DNA of 64,000 bases from Karalla daura. Its lineage: Eukaryota > Chordata > Actinopteri > Chaetodontiformes > Leiognathidae. The notes under the pieces were generated by a model. It did not search any database. It saw nothing but the letters and a program-made list of their open reading frames with translations, and was not told the DNA's origin. Numbering within the stretch: the stretch's first letter is position 1; the number at the start of each line of letters is the position of its first letter. The translations under genes and the position numbers were made by a program. Shown here in pieces: positions 1 through 16,067 of the stretch. The stretch is taken from assembly GCA_029224185.1 (NCBI GenBank), contig CM055198.1:8993124-9057123 (forward strand). The letters are read 5' to 3'.

Positions 1-163
1 CGGACTGATGTCTCCTTGTTTTTCCTTCTGGCTCTGGCTCTGCTGCAAAGTGAAGCTCCAAGCTTCCATCTCAAAGGTTCCTCGTCCGTTCTTCGTTAGG
101 CTAGTTCATCCTTGGAACGCCAATCGGCAAAATGACCACATCACAGAGTTCAGAAAAACAGCA

Positions 164-169
164 TTTAAT
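164..169 (-). other. Candidate polyadenylation signal of tubd1
   Basis: ATTAAA on the minus strand, about 105 bases beyond the tubd1 stop codon at 273-275. It would give a short 3' UTR. It is assigned by motif and position only. Positions 1-163 show no recognisable gene. Confidence 0.4.
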
Positions 170-272
170 TCATAAAATGGCTCAAATTTCGCCCTCTCGA
201 GGGCAAAGTGACGGTACATCCCAGTGATGCTCTCGCTGCTCAGAAGCCGCCGCAGGCGTCCTCGGCTCCACT

Positions 273-1660
273 TCACCTCAGCTGACTGTAGCTGGAGATG
301 ACCTGCTCCAGGGACGTGAAGCTGTCCAGGAAGTCCTCCTCTGAGATTCCAAATCTGAGATACTGATGGACGTAGGCTCTGTAACGGAGGCAAACGGTAG
401 ACGGGCGTAAAAAAACCTCTGCGGACCCCCTCCTCGCGCGTCCCTCGGAACACACTTGGGAGACTCACTTGGAGGCGAACATGCTCCAGGCTTTGCCCAC
501 CATGCTGTCCAGAGGCCTGAGCAGAGCCCGGCTGTTGCTGACCAGCGTGGCGGACTTTTCGTACTTGTTGAACGGCACTGGGGACTTCCAGGCGCTGAAC
601 GCGTCTCCTGCCGGGAGCCAGGAGGTGTAGAGGGCCGGGTCCTGGAAGCCGCCTGCGCGCAGACCACGCAGTTCGCGTCCGTCAGTAGCGAATCGACACT
701 TCATTTCACCTGGTGCCCGGCGGCTTACCGACCTGTCTCCGCGCTGAACACGTCTTTGCCTCTCAGTACGAGCAGGTTGGCCAGAGACGTGTTGAAGCCG
801 GGTCCCGGGAGAGCCCCGGAGCGCTGTGAGCGCGCAGGCGGACGCACCTGCCAGTCGATGCCTGCAACGGCACCACGCACGGGTCACCCTCACACACAGC
901 TGCAGTTCCTCTCTATGGACGTGCTAGGACCCGAGAGAGAGGCGGCACTCGCCTTCCTCCATCTTGGTGTTGGAGATGAGCATCTGGCGCAGGTGCTTGA
1001 GCATGCCGGGCCAGCTGAAGGTGCTGTAGGCGATGGAGCTGCTGGGCATCTGGGGGATGGAGCACACGCTGAGCAGCTTGTACTCGGGGTGGCAGGCCAG
1101 GGCGCTGAACAGCTCACCTGAGGGACGCAGACGCTGGATAAACATCCACACACATGCACTGAATAGGCCCGGGAGGGAGGGAGGGAGGGCCGGGTGGATA
1201 GATGGATATTTAATTAGCTATACTGTTAAAGCCAAAATGATCATTTGAAGAACTGTTTAAAAAAAAAAAAGATGACTCAAAGAGATCACACTGCGACTTG
1301 TAGACAATCAGCTGATTGTTAAGAGGGAGCGTCACACCCCAGCAGGCAGCTGATGGTGATGTAACACACAACCATGTGAGGAGCTGGACTTGACGGGCGC
1401 TTGTTTTGGTCCTGTAGCCAAGTGTTTTCTTGGCTCTTTGGACGAGGTGACTATGAGTTCATTTTTTTGTCCCTTCATCTGCTGCGTCTGCTTCTCTTCG
1501 GTTGGTAAGAAACTTTCTTTTGTCTGGCCAAAACATGGGCCTGGATTTGAAGGAAATATTAGACTATGGTGTCAGAGACGGATGGATGGATGGATGGATG
1601 GATGGATGGATGGATGGATGGATGGATGGATGGATGGATGGATGGATGGATGGATGGATG

Positions 1661-1739
<79 letters not shown>

Positions 1740-1793
1740 GGTGAGAATGGTCACAGAATGAACATTAACTATGTAGAAATATGGCTTATGACC

Positions 1794-1869
<76 letters not shown>

Positions 1870-3380
1870 CTCTAACCCAGGGGGTCTCTGCTGTAGACTC
1901 CCTGGGAGTCTGGGCTGAGCGCAGGCTGCAGGACGCTGCCCAGCTGGTGGGCGATGACTCTGTTGATGTCGGCGAAGGAGATGTGTTTGATGCTGAGCAG
2001 CCGCTCGCAGATCCTGTGCACCGTGTCGTTCTCGTGCACCAGGATGCCGTCCGACAGCGGGTAGAGGTGAGCCAGCGTCAGCACCGAGTTGTAGTTCTGG
2101 ACGATCACCTCCCCGGTGCCGTACGGCCAGGTCAGGTGGTTCAGGATGAAGGTGGAGGGGTAGGCGTCCCGCAGGCGCCGGGTGACGTAGGTGCCCACCC
2201 CGGAGCCGGTTCCGCCCGCCACGCTCATCATGGCCACCAGGCCGGCCAGCCGGTCGCAGCGCTCCACCTCCCGCCTCACCAGCTCCTCCACCGCCTCCCT
2301 GTGCTGCGGCCCGTGCACACAGAACCTGCCGGACGGAGAAACCAGCACGTCACGCCTCCTGCCAAAACGCTGCTGCTCGCAGCACAAATGATGAAGCAAG
2401 GCCATGATGTGTAGCTTTAGCTCTGAAGCTGACGAGATAGCATTGGACTGGTCCTCACCCGTTAGCCCAGTTGTTCCCAGAGCCCTTCTTCTGGCTGAAG
2501 TGGGACGTCTCTCCGTACCGCCACTTGCCAGATTTGGCAGCCTGGCTGATGCTCTGCTTCACCACCTTGGGCTCCATGTCAACCAGCACCGCCCTGGCCA
2601 CCAGTTCTGGAGAGCAGCATACAGAGTGAAAACACTTAAAGATACAACTAAAAAACAGGCCAATCAGACTGCAAAATAGTTTATGCCCTCTGACCTCCAT
2701 TGAGCAATACAAGTAAATGGTTTGGTGAAGTTCCCAGTACACACACTCCTAGCTCTTCCTCTGATTCTGGCTCAGACAAGGCTGCATGCACGCACGCTCC
2801 ATGACTATGTCACTCCAGTTAACACTTTCAGTTCAGGAAATACAGTAGTTGTCAAAGTTGATCATCAAAACAGGAAACATCTCTATGTAAACAAAATAAA
2901 TAACAACATGGTTCCACCTTGCTAAATGGCACCTCTTGTCTAGCAAGGCTAGTGCTAGTCACATCACAACAAGTAGGTCATCAGGTCATGTCCCAGCCAG
3001 ACCAAGCACCTTGTTGTGTGGGGATACGCGTGTCTATGTTTGGTTGCCAGATCAGCATGAAAGGACACCAGATCGATGCACATTTACTTAAATATCCCCA
3101 TGTGTGTAAATAAGAAGGGAAAAGTGCTTGTCGGGTAGAATCTGAGAAGAAGAAACCAATGTCCCATAGCTTCTATGTTGGATGCAGAAGTTAAATACTA
3201 TATCGGTCCTCTTTGAAGCAGTGTCTGACCTCCTTTTTGAGTCTGGTGGAAGAACCTGTCACAGCTGGCGGCGCTGTAGGTCTTCCTCTGCCCCTCCAGG
3301 GCATCGGAGCAGATGACGTCCAGCAGCTGGTGTCCCACCTGGTTCCCGCACTGGCCCAGCTGCACCGTCACCACCGACAT
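273..3380 (-). CDS. tubd1: Delta-tubulin, complete, 7 coding exons
   Basis: Coding exons in transcript order are 3380-3230, 2606-2459, 2325-1877, 1117-953, 861-733, 652-469 and 378-273. They join in frame to 443 residues (human TUBD1 is about 453). Delta-tubulin is a non-canonical tubulin needed for triplet microtubules of centrioles and basal bodies. The N-terminus begins MSVVTVQLGQCGNQVG, the tubulin N-terminal GTP-site segment. The tubulin signature GGTGSG is at residues 137-142, and the C-terminus ends EDFLDSFTSLEQV plus a short tail, as in delta-tubulin. The start at 3380 matches the family N-terminus. The intron after exon 4 uses a GC donor (GAAG/GCGAGT); only this choice keeps frame and gives the expected E-G-I-D junction. 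The gene lies head-to-head with rps6kb1, as in mammals. No frame break was seen. Confidence 0.95.
1581..1740. repeat. Compound tetranucleotide microsatellite (GGAT)n-(GATA)n
   Basis: About 80 bases of GGAT units run straight into about 77 bases of GATA units. It lies in the tubd1 intron between coding exons 3 and 4. A separate TG array follows at 1796-1868. Confidence 0.95.
1796..1868. repeat. (TG)n microsatellite
   Basis: An almost pure TG run of about 73 bases, ending only about 9 bases from the 3' edge (donor side) of tubd1 coding exon 3. On the transcribed strand it reads as CA repeats immediately downstream of the 5' splice site, a position where CA repeats can bind hnRNP L. Confidence 0.95.
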
Positions 3381-3584
3381 GCTGAAGCCGGGGGGACGGC
3401 GCACACGCCCCCGGTCACAGGCCCGGAACCACCGCTGGGCCGAGGCAGAGGGTCCTGGCTGTTACCGGGCTGTCACCATGGAGCTGCTCAACATGGTGCG
3501 ACTGCCGCCAAACAGGTTGGAACGGCGCTTCCGCATACGGCGCACACTTTCAAAATAAAACTTCCTGTCACACGCAGCGCTACA

Positions 3585-3800
3585 GTAGTAGTGTAGTAGT
3601 GATAATAGAAGTAGTAATAATGGCAGTGGCAGTTGCAGAAGCAGTAAGTGGAAGTAGCAGTGGTAGTTGTAGTAGCAGTAGAAACAGAAGAAGTAGTAGT
3701 TGTAGTGGTGTTAGTGGCGGTAGCTGTGTTAGGAGAGTAGTAGTAGGAGGAGGAGTAATTAAAAATAAGAACGGTTGTGGTAGTAGTTGAAGTAGTAGCA
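3585..3800. repeat. Degenerate (GTA)n/(AGT)n-rich tract
   Basis: An interrupted trinucleotide repeat of GTA/AGT-type units with GGA and GCA variants. It gives spurious serine-rich open frames. It lies in the tubd1/rps6kb1 intergenic space. Confidence 0.75.
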
Positions 3801-4148
3801 GTCTTGACAGTCGTGATACTGTTGTTATTAATATTGAATATGACTATAATGTTTTGTGTGAGTTTTCTGGCACTCAGTTATTTGTCACAAGTTGTGTTCA
3901 AATTTTGGAGAATAGGATAGGATGAGAAATTCAGAAAATATATACAATGCTGCGAATGCAATTGCCCTCATTATAAACTAATTCCAGTGCATTGCTAAAC
4001 GTGTCCTGATGATGCACTGACGTATAGTAAAGCTGCTGTGACAGGCAGCATGACGGGTTGTCATCCAATCATTGTCAGTGAACGCCTCTGTGTCAAAATA
4101 AAAGCACGCCTCTTGGGGCTCCGCCCCCGATGTGTGTGAGCGCTGCAG

Positions 4149-4160
4149 TGCGCCTGCGCA
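4149..4160. promoter_or_regulatory. NRF-1-like site
   Basis: TGCGCCTGCGCA matches the palindromic NRF-1 consensus YGCGCAYGCGCR with one mismatch. It is 16 bases upstream of the YY1-like ATGGCGGCC and about 110 bases upstream of the S6K1 start codon. NRF-1 sites are typical of CpG-type bidirectional promoters. Confidence 0.55.
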
Positions 4161-4266
4161 GTGTAGTAGCCGGTCATGGCGGCCGTGTGTGTTGCTCCAT
4201 GAGGTGGAGGATCTATCCTGCTGTCCCTGCGGTCTGTGACTGAGCCATCCGAGGCCGAGCGCTGCC

Positions 4267-10161
<5,895 letters not shown>

Positions 10162-11095
10162 CCCCTCCCCCTCCCCTCCCCCACAACCGCCCACCTTTTT
10201 AGGAGAGTTTATTTCTTGACTCTTTTTTTTTTTGTTTTGTTTTTTCCCCTTCCTCTTTTGTTGATATTTTTTTAAGAAACAAAAAACAAAACAAAACAAG
10301 CTGTGGATGCTAGAGACGATTTCAAATCCGACAACTTGCACATCGGCACACTACATGTAACGCTGTCACGGCCGGGGGGCGCGGGCGGGGCGGCTCCGAG
10401 ACGCTCGCCACCGCACCTCCCGACACCTCAGGTCCGCACGACCTCCGTCTCCTCGCCCTCCCACTTCTGACCTGGACGCGGCAGGACGGGGAATGTTTAT
10501 TTTTTTGTCTCGTTTTTTTTTTTGAGGAGACGGGACGGCGACGGGGCCCCTCACACAGCACGCTACGCTACGAAACGCAGTCACGGCTGCAGGCCACGTC
10601 CAGGGTGTCGCGAAAGTGACACGCTCTGGGTTTTTCCGATTGAGGCGAGACAGAGAGAGAGAGAATTAAAAAAAGAAAAGCAGAGACGAGCAGAGGTCCT
10701 GCTGTTGAAAATGAAAATAGCTTTATGTCTTATGTTTTATGAAGTGGATGACTTTACTGTGCTACACCACCATGATGAATCGGAGAGCCTAAATTAAAGG
10801 AGAGAAACCATGAACCACGTCGGCTCTTTTTACCTTCTTTTCCATGTTGCGGATGACTTGTTGAGTGGCTTGTTCCATGCGGTGGTAGTGGTGGTGGTGG
10901 GCTCCGGGATGAATATCCCCAGGATTGTTACCGGGCAGAATTCAGCCGCATCACCACCCCGGAGCCATGGAGCCGACCTGGGTGGCTCTCGTAGAGTGAG
11001 AGACCTCCTCTGAGCCGCCCGCTCCAGTCCACCTGGACTCCGACTTCTCTGGGCCGGGGGGGGGCGTAGAGAAAACCCCGGAAACGGAGAATTCT

Positions 11096-11101
11096 AATAA
11101 A
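11096..11101 (+). other. Candidate polyadenylation signal of rps6kb1
   Basis: AATAAA 935 bases after the rps6kb1 stop. A variant ATTAAA is also present at 10793-10798. The interval 10162-11100 is taken as 3' UTR; it has T-rich and GC-rich stretches and no other recognisable gene. Confidence 0.55.
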
Positions 11102-11107
11102 AGTGGA

Positions 11108-11146
11108 TGGGGGGGAGGGAGGGGGGGGGGGGGGGGGGGGGGGGGG
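11108..11146. repeat. Poly-G tract
   Basis: A 26-base G homopolymer at 11121-11146, preceded by interrupted G runs. It lies just past the rps6kb1 poly(A) signal in the gap between two convergent genes. From here to 12575 no gene was seen; the stretch is likely slc33a1 3' UTR plus spacer. Confidence 0.9.
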
Positions 11147-11245
11147 ACAAGAGGGCGCGTCGAGCCTTCTTTCGCCGTCTGCGTTTCAAATGCGCGACAA
11201 GAGAGCGACCAGACCTCGCCAGGTGCTTTTTTTTTTCTTCCCCTC

Positions 11246-11251
11246 TTTAAT
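11246..11251 (-). other. Possible polyadenylation signal of slc33a1
   Basis: ATTAAA on the minus strand, about 1.4 kb downstream of the slc33a1 stop. It is the only canonical-type signal I noticed between the stop and the rps6kb1 3' end. The assignment is weak. Confidence 0.3.
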
Positions 11252-12575
11252 GACACGAGACCCACGTGGCGCCGTCTGCCGGCGTCGGAGTTCATCGACA
11301 GAGCGCCACGCTCCTTTGGGTGACGGGAGACTCGGGACACGTCACAGACAAGCAAAGTAAATCAATGATTTTGATTAAAATATGAACAAAAAACCGAGGT
11401 GTACAAGGCGTCAGCATGAGCAAACGGCCACCCGGAAGACCTAGTAGAGCAGCCTAAAAGAACAACCCCGAGACGCTGAGCCTCGAGGTAAATGATAAAA
11501 AGCGTCTCGGGACTGGGAGCCGCGGCCCGCTCGTGGGAGAGGCAGCTCGTCGCGTGTGGCATTCCTACACGTTTCCAACTTCAGGTCGACTATTGAGGAG
11601 AGTTCACAGGCCACGGCACTCGTATATGTGGCACACAAAAAATTAGTTTAAAAAAAGTTTAAAAAAAAACAAAACAAAACAAAAACCCTCCCACCGTTTA
11701 TGAACCCTTCAGCATTCGACAGAGCAGATAAAAGTTCTGTAACATTCACCGTTCATACAGACAGTACAGTATGCGAGCCATGAACTGGGGCGTATGCTTG
11801 GTCGAGTCTTTCCGCTGCTGGTCCGGGATCTGCAATGTTTTTTGGGGACATTTTTTTTGTCGTCGTTGGTTTCGTTTTCCTGGCTGGTGTTGACGTCCCC
11901 GCTTAAGGGCGCCTTCGTCTCTACAGCGGGACTCCTTCCACGAACCGTCTTGCAGTGATCATTAGCAGATTACACACGGCGTGTCCTGTATGTAGTAACA
12001 TCTTCGTTGAGGGGGGAGGGGGAATGCGTTCTTGGTATATGGAAATGTGGAATATTACGGTACAGTGCCGAACACAGTGTTACATCGTTCTGCGGCTTCA
12101 AGTTCCTGTGATGTTCCCTGCCTTGACTGATTGATTGTTGCTGCTCTAGTGACAGAGAAGAAATGAACCAAAACAAGGCACACACTCAATAATCATCAAA
12201 GAGGAAAAAAAGGACACTGGCTAGGATGTCTCTCTGCGCTCAGACTAGAAGAAGGACACCTCACTCCGTCGTTTCCCTTTTAGTGTACGTTAAACGGGGA
12301 CTGGCCCGCTAGGCGAACGGCTCAGTCCGATGACGTCGCCGCGGCTAAAAGTTCTTTGAGCGTCAGATTTCGGTCAGCTTTGGCTGTCGGGAGCAGCAGA
12401 ATGTAGTTTCAGTACAACACAAATGAGATGCTTGTTTCCTACACAGGTTCCACCCGCCGTTTTTTTTCCGGCTCCGGGTCTCTAAGGGCGTGGTTACAGT
12501 CTGTAGACGAGGAGGGGAGCTTTGGCGAGAGCTGGGAAGGTAACGGGCGGCGTGTTGTCAGAGCTGGGGGGGAAC

Positions 12576-12650
12576 GGGGGGGGGGGGGGGGGGGGGGGGG
12601 GCAGCCAGAGCGGGGATGGATGGAGTCAGCAGGCGGCGGGGGGGGGGGGG
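12576..12650. repeat. Two poly-G tracts at the start of the slc33a1 3' UTR
   Basis: G homopolymers at 12576-12601 (26 bases) and 12638-12650 (13 bases). They lie immediately downstream of the slc33a1 stop codon (12653-12655, minus strand), so the mRNA carries poly-C there. Confidence 0.9.
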
Positions 12651-12652
12651 CG

Positions 12653-15600
12653 TCATCGCTGGCTGCCCGGGCACCTCCAGGCGGCGGGGCTCTGCTCCTG
12701 CAGCCGCCGCATCTTCTTCCCCAGCCACACCCACCAGGCCAGGCCGATCGCCACGCACACCACCGACTCCACGTAGTAGCCATCCAGCGTGGTCACGCAG
12801 GCTCCGCCCTCCTTGGCGCACAGCTGGGGGGGGGGCGGGAAACAAAAAGGGAAGGAAGGGTCACGTCGCACAGTTTCTCATGAGACAGGCCGGCCTCCAA
12901 GCTGAGGAGGCTTCACGACGGAGAAGGGAAGGGACGTTATGATTTTCAATTTCAGTTTCGTTTTGATTAGTCTCGGCTTTTCTCCCCTCTAATTCAGTTT
13001 GTTTTTTGATCAGTTCTTAGAATAGGTTTGCTAGTTACTTTTGGTTTTCATCTTTTTCCAAATGCTTAGTTTCAGTTTGGTTTTTATTGGTTTCAGTTCC
13101 AGTTGTAGTTTTTCATACTCTGTCGGGTGCATGATTCGAAAGATCAGAGTAAGTACTGTGAAATAAATCTCAAAAGACACCGTGCTAGTAGAGGAGAGAA
13201 AACAAGTGAATGAATAAACCGTGAAGTGCCATATGATGCCTCAAAAATTGCTTGAGCCAAATAAATTGATTTCACATCAATCCGACTGACAAAGACAAAA
13301 ACGAAGAGTTTTAGCCATAATTACAATATGTTTTAGTTTTGCAAACACATAATACAGTTTCCCTTCACTTTTTTCTTCTAATAGTAGTTTTTATTCATAT
13401 CAGTTAACCAAAATGTTTCTTCACTTCTAGTTTTCATCGTTTTGTTAGTTTTCATTAACGATAATAACCTTGCCCGTGACACATAGGACAGACAGTCCTG
13501 TTTAGGACTGTCTGTTCGTTTGGCCTCGGCCGCAGCGTGACTGCGTGTCCCTGACTCACCCCAGCCTCCTCCGCGGAGCCGCAGCTCTGCCCCGCCGCGC
13601 CCTGACACTCCTTGGAGGTGAGGGGGTCCACCATCCACAGGGCCACGGTGGAGGGCCAGTTGCCGCCCAGGTTGGTGACCGTGTTCAGCAGGGTCATGTA
13701 GGTGCCACCGATCAGGGGGTCGCTCACTTTGGCGTGGAAGGCCATGCAGGCCACGTACATGCTGTAGAGCGCCACCTGGAAAAGAGAGCAGGCGGGGAGG
13801 CGTTGGTTCAGGAGGATCACGTTCTGACGCCAAGTTCTTGAAAATTCTCTCTCCATTTTTGCAGGGCAAATCCTCTTGTGTCTTCCTTGGGGTGGTGTCA
13901 GTGTGCTTTAATGTAGACACTGTCATAATGTGTGGTTTTCTGCATCCCAGACTAGTCAGGACGTGATTCCAGTGATGGAGCAACACGCCTTGTAAATGAC
14001 TGGACTTGTTTTCATTCGCTTAACACGGCTTCTTACGGACTCTGCATTTTGTAAGTACAAAGGTCAACAGAGCTGTCTGGGACAAAACTGACAGTGGTGC
14101 AACTAGAGACAGCTGAGAGTGGAGAAAGAAAACCGGCTAACCTGGTGAACAGCATAGCTGAGCAGCACGATGGCGAAGTAGTAGACGGGGAATCCTCCTT
14201 CTTGCTTGACGCTGGGGGTCCACCACACCAGCAGGGCGTACTCCAGCCCGATGAGCAACCTGCCAACGTGAGAACGGACAGTCAGCCTCTCGGCCCGCCC
14301 CAGAGTGCGCACCGCGAGGCTCTGTGCCCGAGTCGCCACCTGAACGGGAAGGCTTTGTAGAAGACGTCCAGAGGCCTGGGCCCCGCCGTGTATTTACTGA
14401 TGACCACGGGCAGCAGGATCTGCAGGGGCACCATGGGCACTGCCAGCAATGCCAGCTGCTCCTTAGGGACACCGGCCTCCACCAGCTTCAGACCCGTCAC
14501 TGCGTCTGCAGCCGAGAAGCCCATCTGAAACACACAGGATGAGACTTTCACATTCACAGTTCGACGGCGAGCCGAGCGTTTGTGGCGCTGCGGCCACCCA
14601 CTTTGGCGGTGAGGAGCAGGACGCAGAAGGTGAAGACGGTGGGCATCTTGATGATGGAGAACAGCAGCTTGTAGGTTTCCATGACGCCCTGCGTCTCTTC
14701 TGGAGCTCTGCTCCTCCCCCTCACATGTCCGTTTTCCCTTTTCATGATGGCCACCAACGTCGTGGAAACCAGGAACACCACTCCCCAAAAGAACAGGAAG
14801 TCTGCAGCAGAGGAGGAAGGGGAGGAAGAAGAATCACCATCACTGTCCGCTCACCCCGGTTACCGCTGTGTTGTGAATGTCTGTCAGGCCGCTGGCTGCT
14901 CGTACCCGGCAGGGTGACGATGCCCGTGTCCTTGGGCTCTATTCTGAGGTACTTGTTGCAGAAGTCTGGAGACTCCAGGGCCAGGAAGAGCACATTCCCC
15001 AGGAAGTAGCCGGCCGTCTGGCCCACAGAGTTGCACGTGGAGGCGTAGCCCACGTTCTCTCTGGACAGCATGGTCAGGGCCCAGCCATCCACAGCGATGT
15101 CCTGCAAGGTAACGGAGGAGCCACGGTCAGAGCAAATACGTCTCCATACCTGAGAGTTTCGCAGTTTTTAAGTCGACCCACCTGCGTGGCTGCCAGGAAG
15201 GCCAGCATGAAGAAGACGGCGGTGAGCATCACCACCTGGGGCCCCTTCTCATTCTGCAGCAGTGAGTTGACCGTCAGGGAAAGGTAGAGCATGAAGAGGC
15301 CCAGCAGGTACTGAGTGGGCACCAGCCACGACTTCCTGCAAGGAGGAGGAGAAAGGGTGACTTTTTCCACAGTCAAACTTTCAAGCATTTTCAAGGTTAA
15401 ATTCCCATAGCTGTGACTTATCACACAATTACATTCACACTTAAAATGATCACAATAAGAGATCCTATGTGCTGTAAACAATAAAAGGTTTCAGAGTGGC
15501 AGCAATGCTCCAAGCAATGTAACTTTTTTGCAGTTTTACTGTATGTGAGCAGCCTCTCTTTAAGTACTCTTTGATGGCTATCTACCTCGGCTGAGTCAAT

Positions 15601-16067
15601 ATACCAGAAATTCAAGCTTTCTCAAGGAATTTAAGAACCTGTTCCTCTTACCTCCTTCCAAACCTGCTGACGTAGAGGGCGTCCACCAGCGGCGCCCACA
15701 GCAGCTTGAGGCTGAAGGGCCAGAAGACGAAGCTGAAGAAGGCCTGGTCTTTGTAGTTGACGCCCTTGCTCTGTAAAATCAGGGGGACGCTCCCCGCCAG
15801 TCCCAGGGGAATGCCCTGCAGCACGTAGAGGAAGAGGAGGAGCAGCACGTTCCCCAGCTCTCCCCTGATCCCGGGCCGGACCCGGCGCCTGCCCCGCTCC
15901 TCCGAGTCCGAGCCCCTGACCAGGCTCTCGGCCTCGTCCTCCACTTCCGGCTCTGGGGAGCTAGTGTCCCGCCTGTCCATGTCCCGCGCCTGCTCGGACG
16001 CGAGGGTGGCGCCCGCCAGCTTCCTCTGCCTCCCGTTCTTGTGCGTGCTTGAATCGGAGAGCTCCAT
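12653..16067 (-). CDS. slc33a1: Acetyl-coenzyme A transporter 1 (SLC33A1/AT-1), complete, 8 coding exons
   Basis: Coding exons in transcript order are 16067-15652, 15335-15182, 15101-14906, 14801-14602, 14524-14340, 14259-14142, 13775-13560 and 12823-12653. All splice phases agree and give 551 residues (human 549). The product is a multi-pass ER/Golgi membrane protein of the MFS-like SLC33 family. It imports acetyl-CoA for acetylation of ER proteins and gangliosides. Diagnostic stretches are LFLYVLQGIPLGLAGSVPL, the FFSFVFWPFSLKLLWAPLVD segment, DIAVDGWALTMLSRENVGYA, NSVGQTAGYFLGNVLF, KYTAGPRPLDVFYKAFPFR and KVSDPLIGGTYMTLLNT. The first about 70 residues are an acidic and basic cytosolic tail that differs from mammals. 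The start at 16067 opens the only frame reaching that tail. It is head-to-head with gmps, as in human 3q25. Confidence 0.96.
12936..13472. repeat. Probable degenerate interspersed repeat (AT-rich, TTTCAGTTT-type)
   Basis: A T-rich stretch with recurrent TTTCAGTTT/TAGTTTTCAT words. It ends in ATTAACGATAATAACCTTG, which resembles the end of a common fish non-autonomous DNA transposon family as I remember it. The left end (around ACGTTATGATTTTCA) is only a weak match to the inverted right end. It sits inside the slc33a1 intron between coding exons 7 and 8. Confidence 0.4.

Larger units (their letters stand above)
3381..4266. promoter_or_regulatory. Bidirectional tubd1/rps6kb1 promoter region
   Basis: Intergenic stretch of 886 bases between two divergent start codons. 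The right part (about 4130-4270) is GC-rich. It contains an NRF-1-like site at 4149-4160 (one mismatch to YGCGCAYGCGCR) and a YY1-like core ATGGCGGCC from 4176. No TATA box is evident. The left-middle part (about 3585-3800) is a degenerate GTAGTA-rich trinucleotide repeat. In mammals these genes also share a head-to-head promoter, so a bidirectional promoter is the natural reading; the exact transcription starts are inferred. Confidence 0.7.

Noticed and set aside
1..163. Searched for mir-21 or vmp1, which neighbour TUBD1 in mammals
   Set aside because: No mir-21 mature sequence or vmp1 exon is visible at the left edge.
456..1121. 221-codon plus-strand frame over tubd1
   Set aside because: It is the antisense shadow of tubd1 exons 4-6 in GC-rich sequence; the minus strand gives a clear delta-tubulin.
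1758..2414. 218-codon plus-strand frame
   Set aside because: It is the antisense of tubd1 exon 3 joined to the TG repeat.
3478..3558. Small Arg-rich ORF (26 residues from ATG 3478) divergent to tubd1
   Set aside because: Not recognised, short, inside the tubd1 promoter/5' UTR region, and without splice or conservation evidence.
12428..12942. Plus-strand frames of 108-151 codons
   Set aside because: They run antisense to the last slc33a1 exon and through poly-G tracts (Gly runs).
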